Made by a program: the position numbers and the translations under genes | Shown: piece after piece, positions 23,341 to 35,721 of the stretch | Layout: each line of letters starts with the position of its first letter | How positions within the stretch are numbered: the stretch's first letter is position 1 | Assembly (NCBI GenBank): GCA_016808115.1 | Contig: JAEQBH010000897.1 | Coordinates: 930,001 to 994,000 of the forward strand | Origin: Tetrastigma voinierianum | Taxonomy: Eukaryota; Streptophyta; Magnoliopsida; Vitales; Vitaceae | Length of the DNA stretch: 64,000 bases | Direction of reading: 5' to 3' | The notes under the pieces: generated by a model | Told to the model about the DNA's origin: nothing | Database searches by the model: none | What the model saw: the letters and a program-made list of their open reading frames with translations, nothing else

Positions 23341-23872
23341 GAGCCAGCGAGATGGAGTGGCCATCATTTCGGTTAGCCATATACCTTATCCTTGTTACTC
23401 ACATTTTTATTTTTTATTTTTTACCGTTGCTAGCCATTCAGGCCTCCATGCATTTGGCCTATTCTTTCTCTTATAGCCCCTTCTTACCTTTTCATACACG
23501 GGATGTTTAGTTGTGTGGATGCCTTGGTTGGGGATCTTAAGTTATGGACACATTGACATGTTCTTTATATCGCCTTACCACACTCACTTCCTTGTATCCG
23601 TTCAGTTCATAGTTTACAATGTTTCACCACTTTCTTTCTATTTGACTTCTAAATTCATCTAATTCTTTCCATGAATTGGTGATCTATTCATTTCCACGCA
23701 TGGGGTTTGTCATGTCATCCCTTCCCTCATTCCATCGACATTTATTCGGAGGACACAGTTTGAGAGGCTGTAATCATTTCGGCTGGAGTTGTTTTGTGTG
23801 CCATTGCTTGGAGATATGTTCATTTATTGCCCTGTGGTTTGTCTCATTGTTTTCATTAGGTCTGTGCATAAA

Positions 23873-23946
23873 AACAAAAAAAAAACAAAAAACAAAAAAA
23901 AAAACACAAAAAGAAAAAAAAAAAAGAAAAAAGAAGAGAAAAAAAT
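23873..23946 (+). repeat. A-rich tract downstream of integrase, element A
   Basis: About 75 bases of nearly pure A with scattered C and G. The same tract lies at the equivalent place in elements B (46136-46201, as T on the plus strand) and C (59290-59355), so it is an ancestral part of the family rather than a random microsatellite. Confidence 0.75.
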
Positions 23947-25139
23947 GTAAATAAATCTGCAGCATTATGTATTTAGCATAAGTATTCCCTTGAGTTCGTA
24001 TGTGGACTTATGAGGGATCATTGTCTTTAATTATGTATTACCCAGGGAGTTCGTATGTGGGTTTTAAGGATCTAGTATCATGTGTTTACTGAGATTTTAT
24101 TAGTGGTATATGAGATAGTGATCCTCTCCCCAGGGGCTTCAGAGTTAGTGTCCTATTCATCATCCGATTTGTCGACGACCTTAATGCTTTAATCTCCAGG
24201 TGATTTGGGTAGATTCATCATATCATCATCAGGTTTTCCCATATGTTTGTATCTTTACCGACTTCCTGGCGCTCTCATTTTAACATTTATCACCCTCCTT
24301 ATGTTTATTGGGTTGGTTTGATGTTTCACTTTATCCAGTTTCATCACCTATCTCACCACATGTTACACTTTTGCATTACATCAGTATTATTAGCACTTTA
24401 TTGGATGTTCTTTGTGTCAAGCTCATAGGACTTCTTATCGTATGACATTACACAACGAGGGCCTTGGGACTGATTATTGGGTGTTTGAGCCTGGTTTCGC
24501 CATTTCTTCTTATCACTAAGCCTACATTCACGATTAAGTGTCATAAGACCACCTTGAGACCATGGGATTTAATGTTTTCTTTAACAACATCTACTTTGAT
24601 AGGTATTTGAGACTTGGTCGATATCTGGACATTATTATGGCTTTTTCACAGAGTGCCTTGCCGTGTTGGGATCCATCTCTAGTTGCGGTTCCTAGATGAC
24701 GAGATTTACCTTTTTGTTATTGGGGGATCACGATTTAGGCGATTCCTCGACATGCCATGCTGGGCGCTATCCACATATCTTCGGGATCATTTGGATGTGT
24801 TTGTTTATTGTAAACGATTCTCGGTGAGATGTCGAGCCATATTTTGATATTTGGGTTTCATCACATCTCTGTGGATGCCATACATGTCATACTTGGGCAT
24901 CCACTTATCACGTAGGGATCATTAGAATTTGTTTGGTTGTGCATCTGATGTTGCTCCGAGAAGGATGAGTCTTATTATGACATTTGGGATTTCATCACGT
25001 TTTGATCTCGTCTGCCAGGGCGCCCCTTATCTTGGGATCATTTGGAGCGATAGTTGGTTTGTCGAACGGTTCTTGCTCGATAATATGAAACCATTGTTGC
25101 AACGGTACAGACTTGTCATATTATATTGAATATCATATT

Positions 25140-26240
25140 AGGGCTACCCCTCTAACCATACTATCTTAGTATGAGCGTGAGACTTTGTCTTCATATGAAT
25201 GAATATTTGACTTGCCGCATCACATTATTGCTTTCCCCGCCAGATCGAGCGTTGAACTTACGTTTTTACGCCTGCTCAGTTGGCACCCGCTCTCTATGGA
25301 TCGAGATATTTGGTTTCATACGCATCACATTTCTTAGCTGCAATGAGTGAGCCTTCCAGACGTCACCCGCATATCGTGAAGCGATTGGTTTAGCCTCTAT
25401 ATAGATCAGAATGTTGAGACTTCATCGCATCACATTAGCTACTTCAATAATTGACGTTGAACTTCCGTCTTACGCGTATCAAAAGCATTCGAACTTAACT
25501 ATATAGATGAATGTTGATTTTCGCCCGCATGCATTCTTACTTATAGCAATTGACGTTGAGCCCGTTTTATATAAATGCGTTGAACCTTTATAGATGAATA
25601 TTTGAACTATACACCATCACATTTGCTATACAGCCAGTCGAGCATTGAACTTCCGTCTTGCCTTCTCAGCGTTGAACTGCCTATATGAATCAGTCGTGAG
25701 CTTTTATCCACACTCCACATTTCTTACAATAAGTCGCCTTCCAGACGTCTTACCTCTCGAAGTATTCGAACACCGCCTCTATAGATCGAATATTGAACTT
25801 CATCCCACCTCCCACATTCATGCTTCAGTAAATGACGTTGAACTTACGTCTTATGCATATAGCGTTGAACTTACACTATATAGATGAATATTTGACACCA
25901 TACGCCGCATTTGCCGCCCAGCCAGACCAGTATTTAAACGTCTTACACCTGCTCCAATGTTGAACGCCTTTATATAGATGAATATTCGAACTTCCGCCAC
26001 GCTCCCCTGGCCATGCCAATGAATCGAAACGTTGAACACCGTGCAGTACGCCGAGCGTTGAACTTATACTACTCCACGGATGAATGTTGAACTTTTCGCC
26101 GCATCCCATTTATTGCTTCTAACCGATGACGTTGAACAAATGCCACCTGACGTTGAACGCCTTCATTAGATGAATGTTTAACCATATATCCACGTTTGCT
26201 AACATCACATTTGAGCGTTTGAACCGTGCCCATAAATAAA
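25140..26240 (+). repeat. ~100-bp tandem array of element A (about 11 copies)
   Basis: Diverged monomers repeat TATAGATGAATATTGAACTT, CGCATCACATT and GACGTTGAACTT motifs about every 100 bases (CGCATCACATT-like words near 25222, 25322, 25424 and 25526). In element sense the array sits between the integrase spacer and the 3' LTR. Arrays built of the same monomer are in elements B and C. Confidence 0.85.
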
Positions 26241-26786
26241 GCGTTGTTTTACCGCCTACGCCCCACATGCTGAATAAGGGGCGTTCGGGTTTCACGTTTG
26301 TGTTTCCTCGTTTTGGACCAGGACATTGTGCCTTCACCATAGTTCAAAGCTACCGAGCTAGCATTTGATCGCGTGGTTTATTTCGGTGTCGTCTTTACCA
26401 CGCGCTGGCTGGGTTTGTCCATGACGGTGTTAGTGACACTCCTGAGTGCGCGACCCGTTCCCATCACCTACTTAGACCCTCACAGATTTCGTTTTGTTTC
26501 AGGTTTAGATATAAGTTTCACCTTTGGGAGGACCTTCTTAGAAGGCTTTTGGTTCATGTCGCGACTTTACAGCCTCGAGGTTGTTTGTCACTTTTATTTG
26601 TTTCTTAGATGTTTTTTTCGACTGCTTAGTTGTTTGAAGTTTAATGGTCGGTGTTCTTTGTGGACACTTTTTGGGGTCTTTTGTGCTTGATGAAGTTCAT
26701 ACCACTTATTTCACTCTTCACGCTTCGTTTACTTCATTGTTCATGATGGGTTCTGTCAAGTAGGCTACATCGAAAGAAGGCGTATT

Positions 26787-28500
26787 TGTAGACCCCAATT
26801 TTGAGGCTTAGGATTTTTTTTCTTTTGTGGGAGGCAATCGGCATTGGAAATTCTGAAAGGAGAGAAGTGTGGATACCGCGTTTAAAAAAAGGGCTCAGGT
26901 TTTTATTTGTGGGAGGCAATCGCGTAGAAAACCTGAAAGAAGACCTCCCTTTCCCATAAAGGGGTCTCACGAATGAAGAAGGAAAAAAAAGGAAAAGCAA
27001 TAGTTTTTCTTACTGGAGTTGGAACCCTAATGGCCCTTAGTTAAATATTTTTTTTTTTGGAGAGGGAATAGAATTGGGCAGTGGTGCATATGGTTGGTAG
27101 TATTGGTTCATAAGTTGTTTTCTTAAAGGACTATGGGTGCTGCGTTGGTGGGAGATTTTAAAGATGGTCTGAGTTTAAAAGTTTAGAGTGGAGGAGAATT
27201 TTTTGGTACCAGGCCGTTTTGGAGAATAATCTGAGCTTTGGGAGGCCAATTTGACGAAGCGGGTTCGATCAGGAATTCAAGGTCTACAGGGTATGTTTTC
27301 TTATTTCTTCTTTTATATAGTTTTTTTTTTTTTTTTTCAAATTTTAATTTGTCTTGTATATATATTAGTCGTTTAATTTATAGTCTTATTATTTTTATTT
27401 TCGCATGTAATTATGTGATTGCTTTTTGTTTATTTAAATTGGTGGTTGTTGTTTTTTTTTTTGTTTTTATTTATTTCATGCAATATAGACCCATCATTGC
27501 CTTAATTTAATAAATCCCCAAATTTTTTAAATTTCCATTTTCTCAATTTTAAGTGTCCAAATTTTCAAATTTCTCATTTCCTAAAATTCAAATTTTCAAT
27601 TTTAAAGTCAAGTCCTCCCAAATCTCCATTCAATTCAAATTTGATGATTGATTTAATGTAATTAATTTCAAAATCGAGTGTCATTAATTTGAGAATTGAT
27701 TCAGTTTGAATTTGAATTTCAGGTACAAAATTCGTAATTTTGAAATTGATCGATTTAATTTGAAATCTGTTCAAGATTACGATTGTCTAATCTTAAATTT
27801 TGAAAATTCATAATTTCTAAATTTCAAGTCACAAAAAATCTAATTTCAAATTTGATTTGAGCTTCAATTTCAAACTTGATTTCAAGCGGGTTTTTCAAAA
27901 TGTCAGCAGCGGTTAATTACTGATTCAATAAAATGAATCTTGGAGGATTAATTTATTATAGCCATATAAAAATAGGCTTGGGTGGGGCCCGACATTTCCA
28001 TTTTAATAAATAATTTGACATATGATTTATAACCCGATTTACAATTGAATAGTTTGTATTTTGTTATTCTGTATATTGTTTAGTGATAAGCGCTTATAAC
28101 ATGTCGTCCAGGATCACAGCGTTTTTTAACATATGATTTTGTTTGATTATTTATTTATATATATGCTTGCATCTTACTATTGTTATTCTTTTATGCGGTA
28201 TTGTTAGTTGATTAGTGGCAATATTTTCTTTAGTTTTGTTTAGTAGAACCCAGGCTTCAGGAGCTTTAGAAAGAAGTGCTACGCTTCCATCGTACCTTCC
28301 CGATAAGTAACATTTTTGGGGCCTGGCAGTTTTTAGGACATCTTTTCTTATCGGAAGTCAGCATTTAGGGTTTTGCTGCTTATTTTTGTTTGCACCAAAA
28401 CCAAAAGCAATGATGGCGACTTCTGACAGTTTTTAATGGTTTTTTAAATAAAAAAAACGATGCAGTGCTGGTGGGAGGCTCTGTGTGAATGCGGAGGTCA
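26787..28500 (+). repeat. 3' LTR of element A
   Basis: Starts TGTAGACCCCAATTTTGAGG, followed by a T-run, GTGGGAGGCAATC, a TTTCAAA-rich block (about 27530-27900) and a TGCTACGCTTCCATCGTACC block near 28278. It ends near GAATGCGGAGGTCA. Length is about 1.71 kb, collinear with the 5' copy but with many small indels. Confidence 0.8.
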
Positions 28501-30262
28501 GCGTAAATATTGTGAAGTGAAAACGAGACTGAAGGTTGATTTTGTATCAAAATTCGAGAACATTTTTTGAATCATTCGGAAAATATTATTGTGTGTGTAT
28601 TTTTTAAAATGTGTCTTTCCTGGTGAAAGCAAGTTTAGGAACTTTTTGAAAAAAAAAAAAGATTTAGAGATTTTTTTTTTAAAGAAAAAAGGTATTCTCT
28701 ATGAATATATTTTAATTGTTTAATTCTTTTTCAGAAGAGATAAAAAAATAGTTGAAAACCTAGAAATACGTAAAAAAAAAGACTCTATGTTGACAAACTC
28801 TTACTGTTGAATTGTTATAAATGTTTGCATCGTTGGTCTTGGCCAAACAGGGCTCGGAGGGACCGTTTCTGTAAGCCAACCTACGATTTTCGCTCAGAGA
28901 CATAATTAGGGGTGATCATGGTTCGGATATGAACCATTTATTAATAACCATTTTGTTGGTTAACCATTTTATAGGTTTCGGTTAATCATAGTAAAAATTA
29001 AATTTGTAATTGTGTCGTATATTAAGTTTTAAATTATAATAATTGTATAAATCTGATAAAATGCAAAGAAAAAAAATGAATCTGATATTTATTTACAATC
29101 TCAGACAATTTTTTGATTTATAATACATTATAAATAATATGAGAAACAGCGTAAGTTGAATAATTGTTATGATTTTTTTAATCAATCCTACGTTTAACAA
29201 AATAAGTGTCAAAATAAATACATGTACATATCTTTTGGTTTTGAGGAAAATTATAAAAGCTTGGTTTGATTTAAAGGGAAAAAGTAAAAGTGATGGGTAA
29301 AAATTAGAAAGTCACAACTCACACAAGTAAGAAAACCTATTTTATATATTTTTTTTTTTATTTTTTGGTTGGTTAACCGAAACTACGATTTTTTTATTTT
29401 GTAAACCGAAAGTATGGGTGGAAGTAACACCGCCATGAATCGGCATCAGCCAAAACCAGAGCTGAAGTGGGTTAGCGACCAAAACGATTGATTTTGTTTT
29501 TGTTTTATGATCTAAACTTGGTTTATAAATATAAAACCACAATTCAGTTAAATTTATATATATATATATATATATATAATAGTTTCTCTACCTCTGAAGT
29601 TGCCTTTTCATTTTTGTCCGTCGTTTTGCTTTTTCGCCGGCCCAAGAACTTCTTATTTTTTACCAGCCAAAAGCAATATAGGTTGTGATTTCTTTATGGA
29701 TAAAAAAAATGAGTTGTGATTTACTTTCGTTTGTTTTTATTGAGAGTTGTATTCCAAAACGTGATTGATTATAAGTCGTAATTAAATTATCTAATCTTAT
29801 AATTTATATATTATTTGTTGATATATTATAAATGTCTAGTATTATGAGATGTAAATGGAATAGTTGTGATAATTTTCATTATTATTTATAATAGTGTATA
29901 ATTTTAATTTTATTATATGATTATGGAATTGTAAATTTATTTTTAATAATAATTAATTAAAACCGATATTTGGATTAATCTGAACAAATGGTTGGCTTGA
30001 GACGAATGGTTAAACAGAAGATTTGATGTATAATGTAGTAAAAGCAGACGGTTGGTTTTTATTTTGTATTATGGTTTGATTATGAATCATACTTTCACTA
30101 TAACCAAAAAGTGAATTTATTAATGAAACAAAAATTAAAGCACAATCATTCGATTTAATTAACTTACTTTTCAATTCGATTTGATTTGGTTTTTGGATCA
30201 TTACTCTCTCTTATGGTATTTTTGCCCACCCCACACACAATGGTGCGTTTTAGGGAGCAATT
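28501..30262. other. Intergenic, old DNA-transposon-like sequence
   Basis: AT-rich, with GGTTCGGAT, GGTTAACC and TTTCGGTTAA words around 28917-28985 and 29370-29415. Such words are common at the ends of plant hAT-type repeats. Complete terminal inverted repeats could not be paired with certainty. A (TA)n run lies at about 29557-29578. No gene is seen. Confidence 0.4.
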
Positions 30263-30294
30263 TATAAAAACGGCGTCGTTTTACTTCCATAGAA
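30263..30294 (+). promoter_or_regulatory. TATA box and core promoter of the DUF4220 gene
   Basis: TATAAAAA at 30263-30270 lies about 30 bp upstream of the start of a CT-rich leader, a typical plant arrangement. The start site near 30295 is inferred from spacing. Confidence 0.5.
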
Positions 30295-30477
30295 AAATGT
30301 AGATAGATTCTAGTAAAGCTGGCAGACTTTAAGTCAGCTCTCGGTCTCACTCTCTTCTCTCTTTCTCTCTGCTCTTCGGATCTACAAGAATTCATCTGAG
30401 TCTGAGAAATCCCATTTCGGAAGAACTGAGATTTACTAGAAAGTTAAATTGCAGACCTTGGTGTAACTGTTTAAGAG
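30295..30477 (+). other. 5' untranslated exon of the DUF4220 gene
   Basis: A CT-rich leader (TCTCTTCTCTCTTTCTCTCT near 30350) ends at TTAAGAG with a GTATTT donor at 30478. The matching acceptor ATAAGCAG is at 31319, two bases before the ATG at 31322. The leader intron is about 0.84 kb and contains a MITE. Confidence 0.6.
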
Positions 30478-30804
30478 GTATTTTTCATAATTTTTTACTC
30501 ATAATTTCCATGCTCTCCTTTATTTTTTCGAACTCTGTTCTTATTTTCCTCCCCTTACCTTGATGCTTTATTTGTTCTGAATAATGGGAGATCTGTTTGC
30601 TTCCCCTTTCGCCCCATAATACGAGTCCTCCACTGTCTGTTGTTTTTCAATTTCATATTTTGTGAATTTTGCTGTGCTTTTAGTTTTAATCATATTTTAG
30701 AAAAATTCTCTTTTTTTTTCTTCTGCTGTAGATTTCATGATGGGTTGCATGTAATTTTGAGTTATGGCATGTCAACTACCCACCATAGCTAAGAATGAAA
30801 GTTT

Positions 30805-31030
30805 AGGGCCTCTTTGTTCCTGTTTTTTGAAAACTGTTCTCTAGAATAGTTTTTGAAAACAGCTCTGAAAACTATTATTGTTATCTGAATTTAGAGTTTT
30901 CAATGTTATCTGTGTTTTTGAACAATAGAAAAAAAAAAGGGGGAACAGAACGTATTCTTTGTGTTTTCCTTGTTTTACTTGTTTTTTCAGAACAAAAAAC
31001 AGTTTCAAAAACTGTAAACAAACAGGCCCT
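30805..31030. mobile_element. Small MITE in the 5' UTR intron
   Basis: The ends are inverted repeats: GGGCCTCTTTGTTCCTG..TTTTTGAAAACTG at the left, and the reverse complement of the right end reads GGGCCTGTTTGTTTACAGTTTTTGAAACTG. Length is about 226 bp, no coding capacity. The ends resemble hAT-type MITEs of plants. Target duplications are not certain. Confidence 0.7.
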
Positions 31031-31321
31031 TAAACACTCTTTTCATTTTGAAATGGGGAGTTGATGTAGATGATGAACTCATTTGAATGCCATAAAAAGA
31101 AAATGCAATCAAGTGATTGGAATAGGAATATTGAGTTAAAATTTTCTAATATAATTCAATACCTTGAACAGAGGTAACTGTGGGTAAGATAGCTGTAATG
31201 CTTGGGGATTCTGATAATCTGATTTAGAATGCAGAAAACAGAATCTTGTTAATTCTTTTCAGTTGAGGTGTGATTTTGTGCTAATCTTGAAACCTAATCA
31301 GAATCTGAAACATAAGCAGGC

Positions 31322-33484
31322 ATGAACATAATTCCCAAGGACCTGAAGGAGATCTGGGATGACTGGAATCTCCGTGGCGCTGTTCTTGTTAGCCTTTTCT
31401 TCCAGATACTGTTAATTTTCTGTGCATCATCCCGAAAACGGACAGGAAACATGTTTATGACCTTCATCATCTGGTCAGTTTACTTGCTTGCTGACTGGAT
31501 TGCTGCCTTTGCTGTTGGCCTAATTGCCAATGGCAATAAGGTGTGTGACAAACAAGTTCAAAGTGATGACCTTCTGGCTTTCTGGGCTCCTTTTCTTTTG
31601 CTACACCTTGGTGGTCCAGACACTATCACTGCTTTTGCTCTTGAAGATAATGAACTTTGGCTTCGGCATTTACTCGGTCTTGTTATCCAGCTTGTTGCTG
31701 TTGTTTATGTCTTCTTGGAGTCTATCTGGAAATATCTATCGATTCCCACAGCCTTAATGCTGGTTGCTGGAATTATTAAGTATGCTGAGCGGACGCGTGC
31801 TTTGTATCTCGCTTGCTTGGGTAATTTCAAGGAGTCTATGCTTCCTCCTCCAGATGCCGGACCAAACTATGCTCAGCTTATGGAGGAGTACTCATCAAAG
31901 GACAGATCCAATGTTCCAGTGACAATTATAATAGCACCTGAGAAAAGAGCTGATCCTTCTGCTTCCTCAGTTCCAAAAAGGAATCTTCTGCCCATTGATC
32001 ACATCTCAGAAATGGAAGATGGATATAAGTTCTATAAAATTTTCAGGGGACTAATTGTTGATCACATGTTTAGCTTCCAAGAGAGGAATGACAGTCGAAA
32101 ATTCTTCTCTGAACTGCATTCAGATCAGGCTTTTCGTGTGATGGAGGTTGAGCTCAATTTCATGTATGATGCACTTTACACCAAGATGGTTGTGGTGAAT
32201 CATATGATTGGCTACTTTTTCCGCTTCATTTGCACAGGATGCATAGCAGCTTCCTTGACGCTCTTTGCATCTTATCCTAAGCACCGAATGCACAAGTTTG
32301 ACATAGGTGTTAGTTATGCTTTGCTGATCGGTGCACTAGGCCTGGATGTCATAGCTATCATCAAGCTAATTTTCTCAGACTGGACTATAGTTTTGCTGAA
32401 GACTTCTACTGCCAAAAGATGGATTTATAGTATTCGTGAAAAGCTGTTTTTTTACAAACTATGGAAGCCGTGTGGATCTTTTTTTGACAGAAGGTGGTGT
32501 AATCGTATCTCACAGCACAGTTTGATACGTTACAGCCTGAGGGAAAGGTTCAAATGGTACAGCAAGTGGCGAGGAGGTTTTGGACTGGGATCTTCTGGAT
32601 GGATTGGTACAAGAGCCCATGCCTGTTGATAAAAGTAAAGAATTCTGCATCTTTTCTAAGGCTAGGAAGAACAAGGTAACAAGGTGGACAGAAGGCTCAA
32701 ACGAGTATGAAGAAGACTGGAAGGTCAAGGTATAAGGAGATATGTTCAGGGAAGGATGATTGGATTCTGTCTGGAGTAACATAATTCTCTTTTATGGAGT
32801 GTTGAGAAAGAATTCGATGAATGCCTTTTAATGTGGCATATTGCTACTGAACTCTGCTATTACACAGATGGAAAGCAAGAGAAAAATCCCAAAGATGAGA
32901 AAGAAGAAGAAGATCCTTGGTTGTCTAAGCTCCTATCAGAATACATGTTATATCTTATGGTCATGAGGCCTACAATGATGTCTGCTGTGGCAGGTATTGG
33001 GCAAATTAGGTTCCGAGACACCTGCGCAGAAGCAAAGAAGTTTTTTCGCAGAGGACAACCTGAACCCAGCCGGTTTAAGAAGTTATGTGAGCAAATTAAG
33101 AAGCTTTTTTGCATGGGACAATCGAAACCAACTGATGAGGAGATATCAGACTACTGTCGAAAGCTACTTTCAGTAAATACTGTTGTTAAGCCCATTGAAG
33201 TTAAAGGAGATAGAAGCAAATCAGTGTTGTTTGATGCATGTATGCTAGCGAAAGATCTAGGAAAATTGAATGAAAAGAAGAGGTGGAAGATAATGAGCAA
33301 AGTGTGGGTGGAATTGCTGTCATATGCTGCAAGTCATTGCAGAGCAAGTGCCCATGCCCAGCAGCTCAGCAAGGGTGGAGAGCTCATTACTTTTACTTGG
33401 TTACTAATGGCCCATTTCGGCTTGGGAGATCAGTTCCGGATTGAGGAAGGCCATGCGAGAGCAAAACTAATTGTGACCAAGTAA
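31322..33484 (+). pseudogene. DUF4220/DUF594 plant membrane protein gene, broken by frameshifts
   Basis: A plant-specific family of unknown function, about 650-750 residues, with N-terminal membrane segments and a C-terminal DUF594 domain. The first frame (31322-32629, 435 aa) has hydrophobic segments near residues 18-36, 46-66, 88-110, 113-135, 295-317 and 325-350, plus the family's LLHLGGPDTITAFALEDNE motif at about residues 93-111, then stops at TGA. The second frame (usable from about 32785 to 33484) carries the DUF594 hallmarks WHIATELCYYTD and GGELITFTWLLMAHFG. Between them, fragments such as KEICSGKDDWILSG lie in other frames, so at least two or three frame breaks occur near 32535-32560, 32725-32733 and 32775-32785. 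Either a recent pseudogene or sequencing indels; everything else is complete. Promoter, leader exon and acceptor site are intact. Confidence 0.8.
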
Positions 33485-33511
33485 GTCTTCCAACCAAACT
33501 AGTGAGGATCG

Positions 33512-33625
33512 GTCTGTTTGGTTCCTATTTTTTAAAATTGAAAAACAAGAACATATTTGGTTTCCATTCTTTTTTTTGTTTTTTTCAGAACAAATTTTTT
33601 TTTCAAAAATATGAACCAAATACCC
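33512..33625. mobile_element. Small MITE downstream of the DUF4220 gene
   Basis: The left end TGTTTGGTTCCTATTTTTTA pairs with the reverse complement of the right end, GTATTTGGTTCATATTTTTG. It is about 114 bp, starts 27 bp after the stop codon and has ends like those of the MITE at 30805-31030, so the two are probably one family. Confidence 0.55.
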
Positions 33626-35046
33626 TCATGATTCCATGAAGTGTGATATAAATATAGCTTCTATATATGTCTCCATTATTAGCTTTATGCTCTAGTTATG
33701 AATAGGAGATAGAACAATGGGGGAGGCTTCAATCTTCTCTAAAATTTGAATAATTTTCTTGTTAATTGTTCACTGGGTTGTACAGTAGTTTAAGTCTAGC
33801 AATCACTTCTACTTTTTGTAGGTTTAGCAACTTTCAGTAGAGTAGTCTCTCAATTACAAAAATATCAGCCAAAATCGGACATAGGGGAAGCTTTGATGCA
33901 AATAATGATAATTCAAACACAAAAGATTAAGAAATAATCCACAGCAAAATGTGTGAATTTTAACATAGTTAATGACTTCCTGCCTATATTGAGAATCTTT
34001 TACTATACTGGAGGATCGACCAAAGTATAATTGAGTTTCAAAACATCTCATATTTCCTCATTTCTTGCATCCGTCCCTGGCTTCATCGTGCATCCCTGTT
34101 TTCCTTGCATATCTTGGTATAGTCTATCTAATAACTTTTTCACCTCATATCATATCCCAAAATATTTATAATGAAGTCTTTCCTTATTCTACTAGGAAAT
34201 AAGTATAATAATACGCTAATATAACAAAAGAAAAATGAATCGATAGTAATTAGGAATTTGAGACATAAAATATTTTATTGAGCTATCAAATACATAACAT
34301 GTATTACTTTGTCTGGTTTCCTCGATGTATCATCTTATAACCTGCAGTCTTGTAGGTACTTTAATGGCGGCGTGAAGAAACCGACCTCTTGGCTGAAAAG
34401 ACCTTGAATTGAGTGTTGTCATCTTCTTTGCTTCTGCCCAAGCAATGAAGTAATAAATTGGCGTAAAAACATAAATTTGATAATATAGTAATTAGAATAT
34501 CTATGATTTCAGTTATTCAATATATTCATATTGACCATCATAATATGATATTTTCAATTGATTGAATATGTTTTCTTTGTTTAGATAAATGCCGTATAAA
34601 TAAAGTGTTATAAGCAGTAAAAGCGTAGCGTAAATGCTGAGTGATAAATCAAAGCGTTGTGGAGACGGTGACAATAAAAAAAAAAATTTAAATCTTTGTA
34701 TGTCGAATATATTTCTGACCAAGAGATAGATTAAAAAGAGATGAAGAGGGATTTCAAAATGAAAATGGCCATGGAAGCCACTATAGTTGCTTAAAGAAGA
34801 TAAGTGATTAGAGAAAAAAGAAGAGAAAGTTGAGAGAAAATAAGGTTAGAGTTTTTGAGCCTATGTGGGGTTGTTCTTATATAGTGAAAGAGTGATAAAT
34901 GGTACATGAGCTGTTATAGAAAAACATATAAATCTTTACAAGACAAAAACAAGTAAACATTGATTTACATGGAAACCTTAAATAAGGAAAAAAATCGAGA
35001 ATAGAAGAGGAAGATTCTATTATTTATTAATCTTTATCGGGGAAGA
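33626..35046. other. Intergenic, no gene recognised
   Basis: AT-rich; open frames are short and without recognisable motifs. It lies between the DUF4220 gene and the copia element. The probable 3' UTR of the DUF4220 gene is in the first few hundred bases. Confidence 0.5.
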
Positions 35047-35637
35047 TGTTGGGTTTCCCTTCTTTATGGGACTCATCAATTTGCTAAATATGGTTTACTA
35101 TTTAGCATACTTTGGTTTAGCGTGCATGATTCTTGTATATCCTAAGACTGGTTTGTTCCACTTGCATTTAGTATTGGTTTGAATCTTAAAGAAAGGTTTG
35201 GTGGCCATTTTAGGATGATATCATCATGGTTGGCTCGTGAGAGAGAGAGGGCGTGGCGAGTCTTTGGTTCAAGAAGAATTCAGTCTTCTGCTACTCCATT
35301 TTGGTGCCTAAAATCAGCAAGTTTGTTCTTCAAGTGATGCGTTTCTCCATGATATTTGGGGTTTCTTCTGATTTGTTCTTGAAGTTTGGTTCCTGTTTTT
35401 TTGTGAGTTATTTTCCTCTTGTGATTTACACCTTGGTATGTTTGTAAGACATACTTTTTGGCCACTGGCAAACTGCTTTGGTGATAGTGGGCGACATTAC
35501 GATTCATTAGATGGACGTACCTCAAGTTATTTGAGAACCCGTAAATCTTATTATTAACTCATTTTATTTTCTATTTATTTTATTTTAAGTTATATTGCTT
35601 TCCATTGATTTACCCGTAGAGCTTATTTTCTCCAACA
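35047..35637 (+). repeat. 5' LTR of the copia element
   Basis: Begins TGTTGGGT and ends TCCAACA, an inverted pair as copia LTRs have. It shares GGTTTACTATTTAGC-like, GCGTGCATGA and CTTGTGATTTACACCTTGG-like words with the 3' copy. About 591 bp. Confidence 0.75.
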
Positions 35638-35721
35638 TACGGGTATCAATTGTTTTGGATTAATTCGGTTTACGATTCATTATATTTGTGTTGTGAATTA
35701 TAGACTGACAACGTTAGACAT

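Larger units (their letters stand above)
19659..28500 (+). mobile_element. Element A: Tat-clade Ty3/gypsy LTR element lacking reverse transcriptase
   Basis: Two related long terminal repeats begin TGTAGACCCCAA and share a TGCTACGCTTCCATCGTACC-type block and a TTTCAAA-rich block. Between them lie, in order, a leader (21351-22440), integrase remnants (about 22540-23340), an A-rich tract and a ~100-bp tandem array. No gag, RT or RNase H could be found, so the element cannot move by itself. The purine stretch before the 3' LTR (ATCGAAAGAAGG) matches the polypurine tract of element C. Flanking 5-bp duplications are not identical, as expected for an old insertion. It starts 666 bp after the kinase stop codon. 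Confidence 0.85.

Noticed and set aside
26373..26690. 105-codon plus-strand open frame just before the 3' LTR of element A
   Set aside because: No recognisable domain, no counterpart frame in B or C, and located in the 3' untranslated part of the element.
19654..28505. 5-bp target-site duplication for element A
   Set aside because: The bases before 19659 (AGAAT) and after 28500 (GCGTA) do not match; LTR ends may be off by a few bases or the site has decayed.
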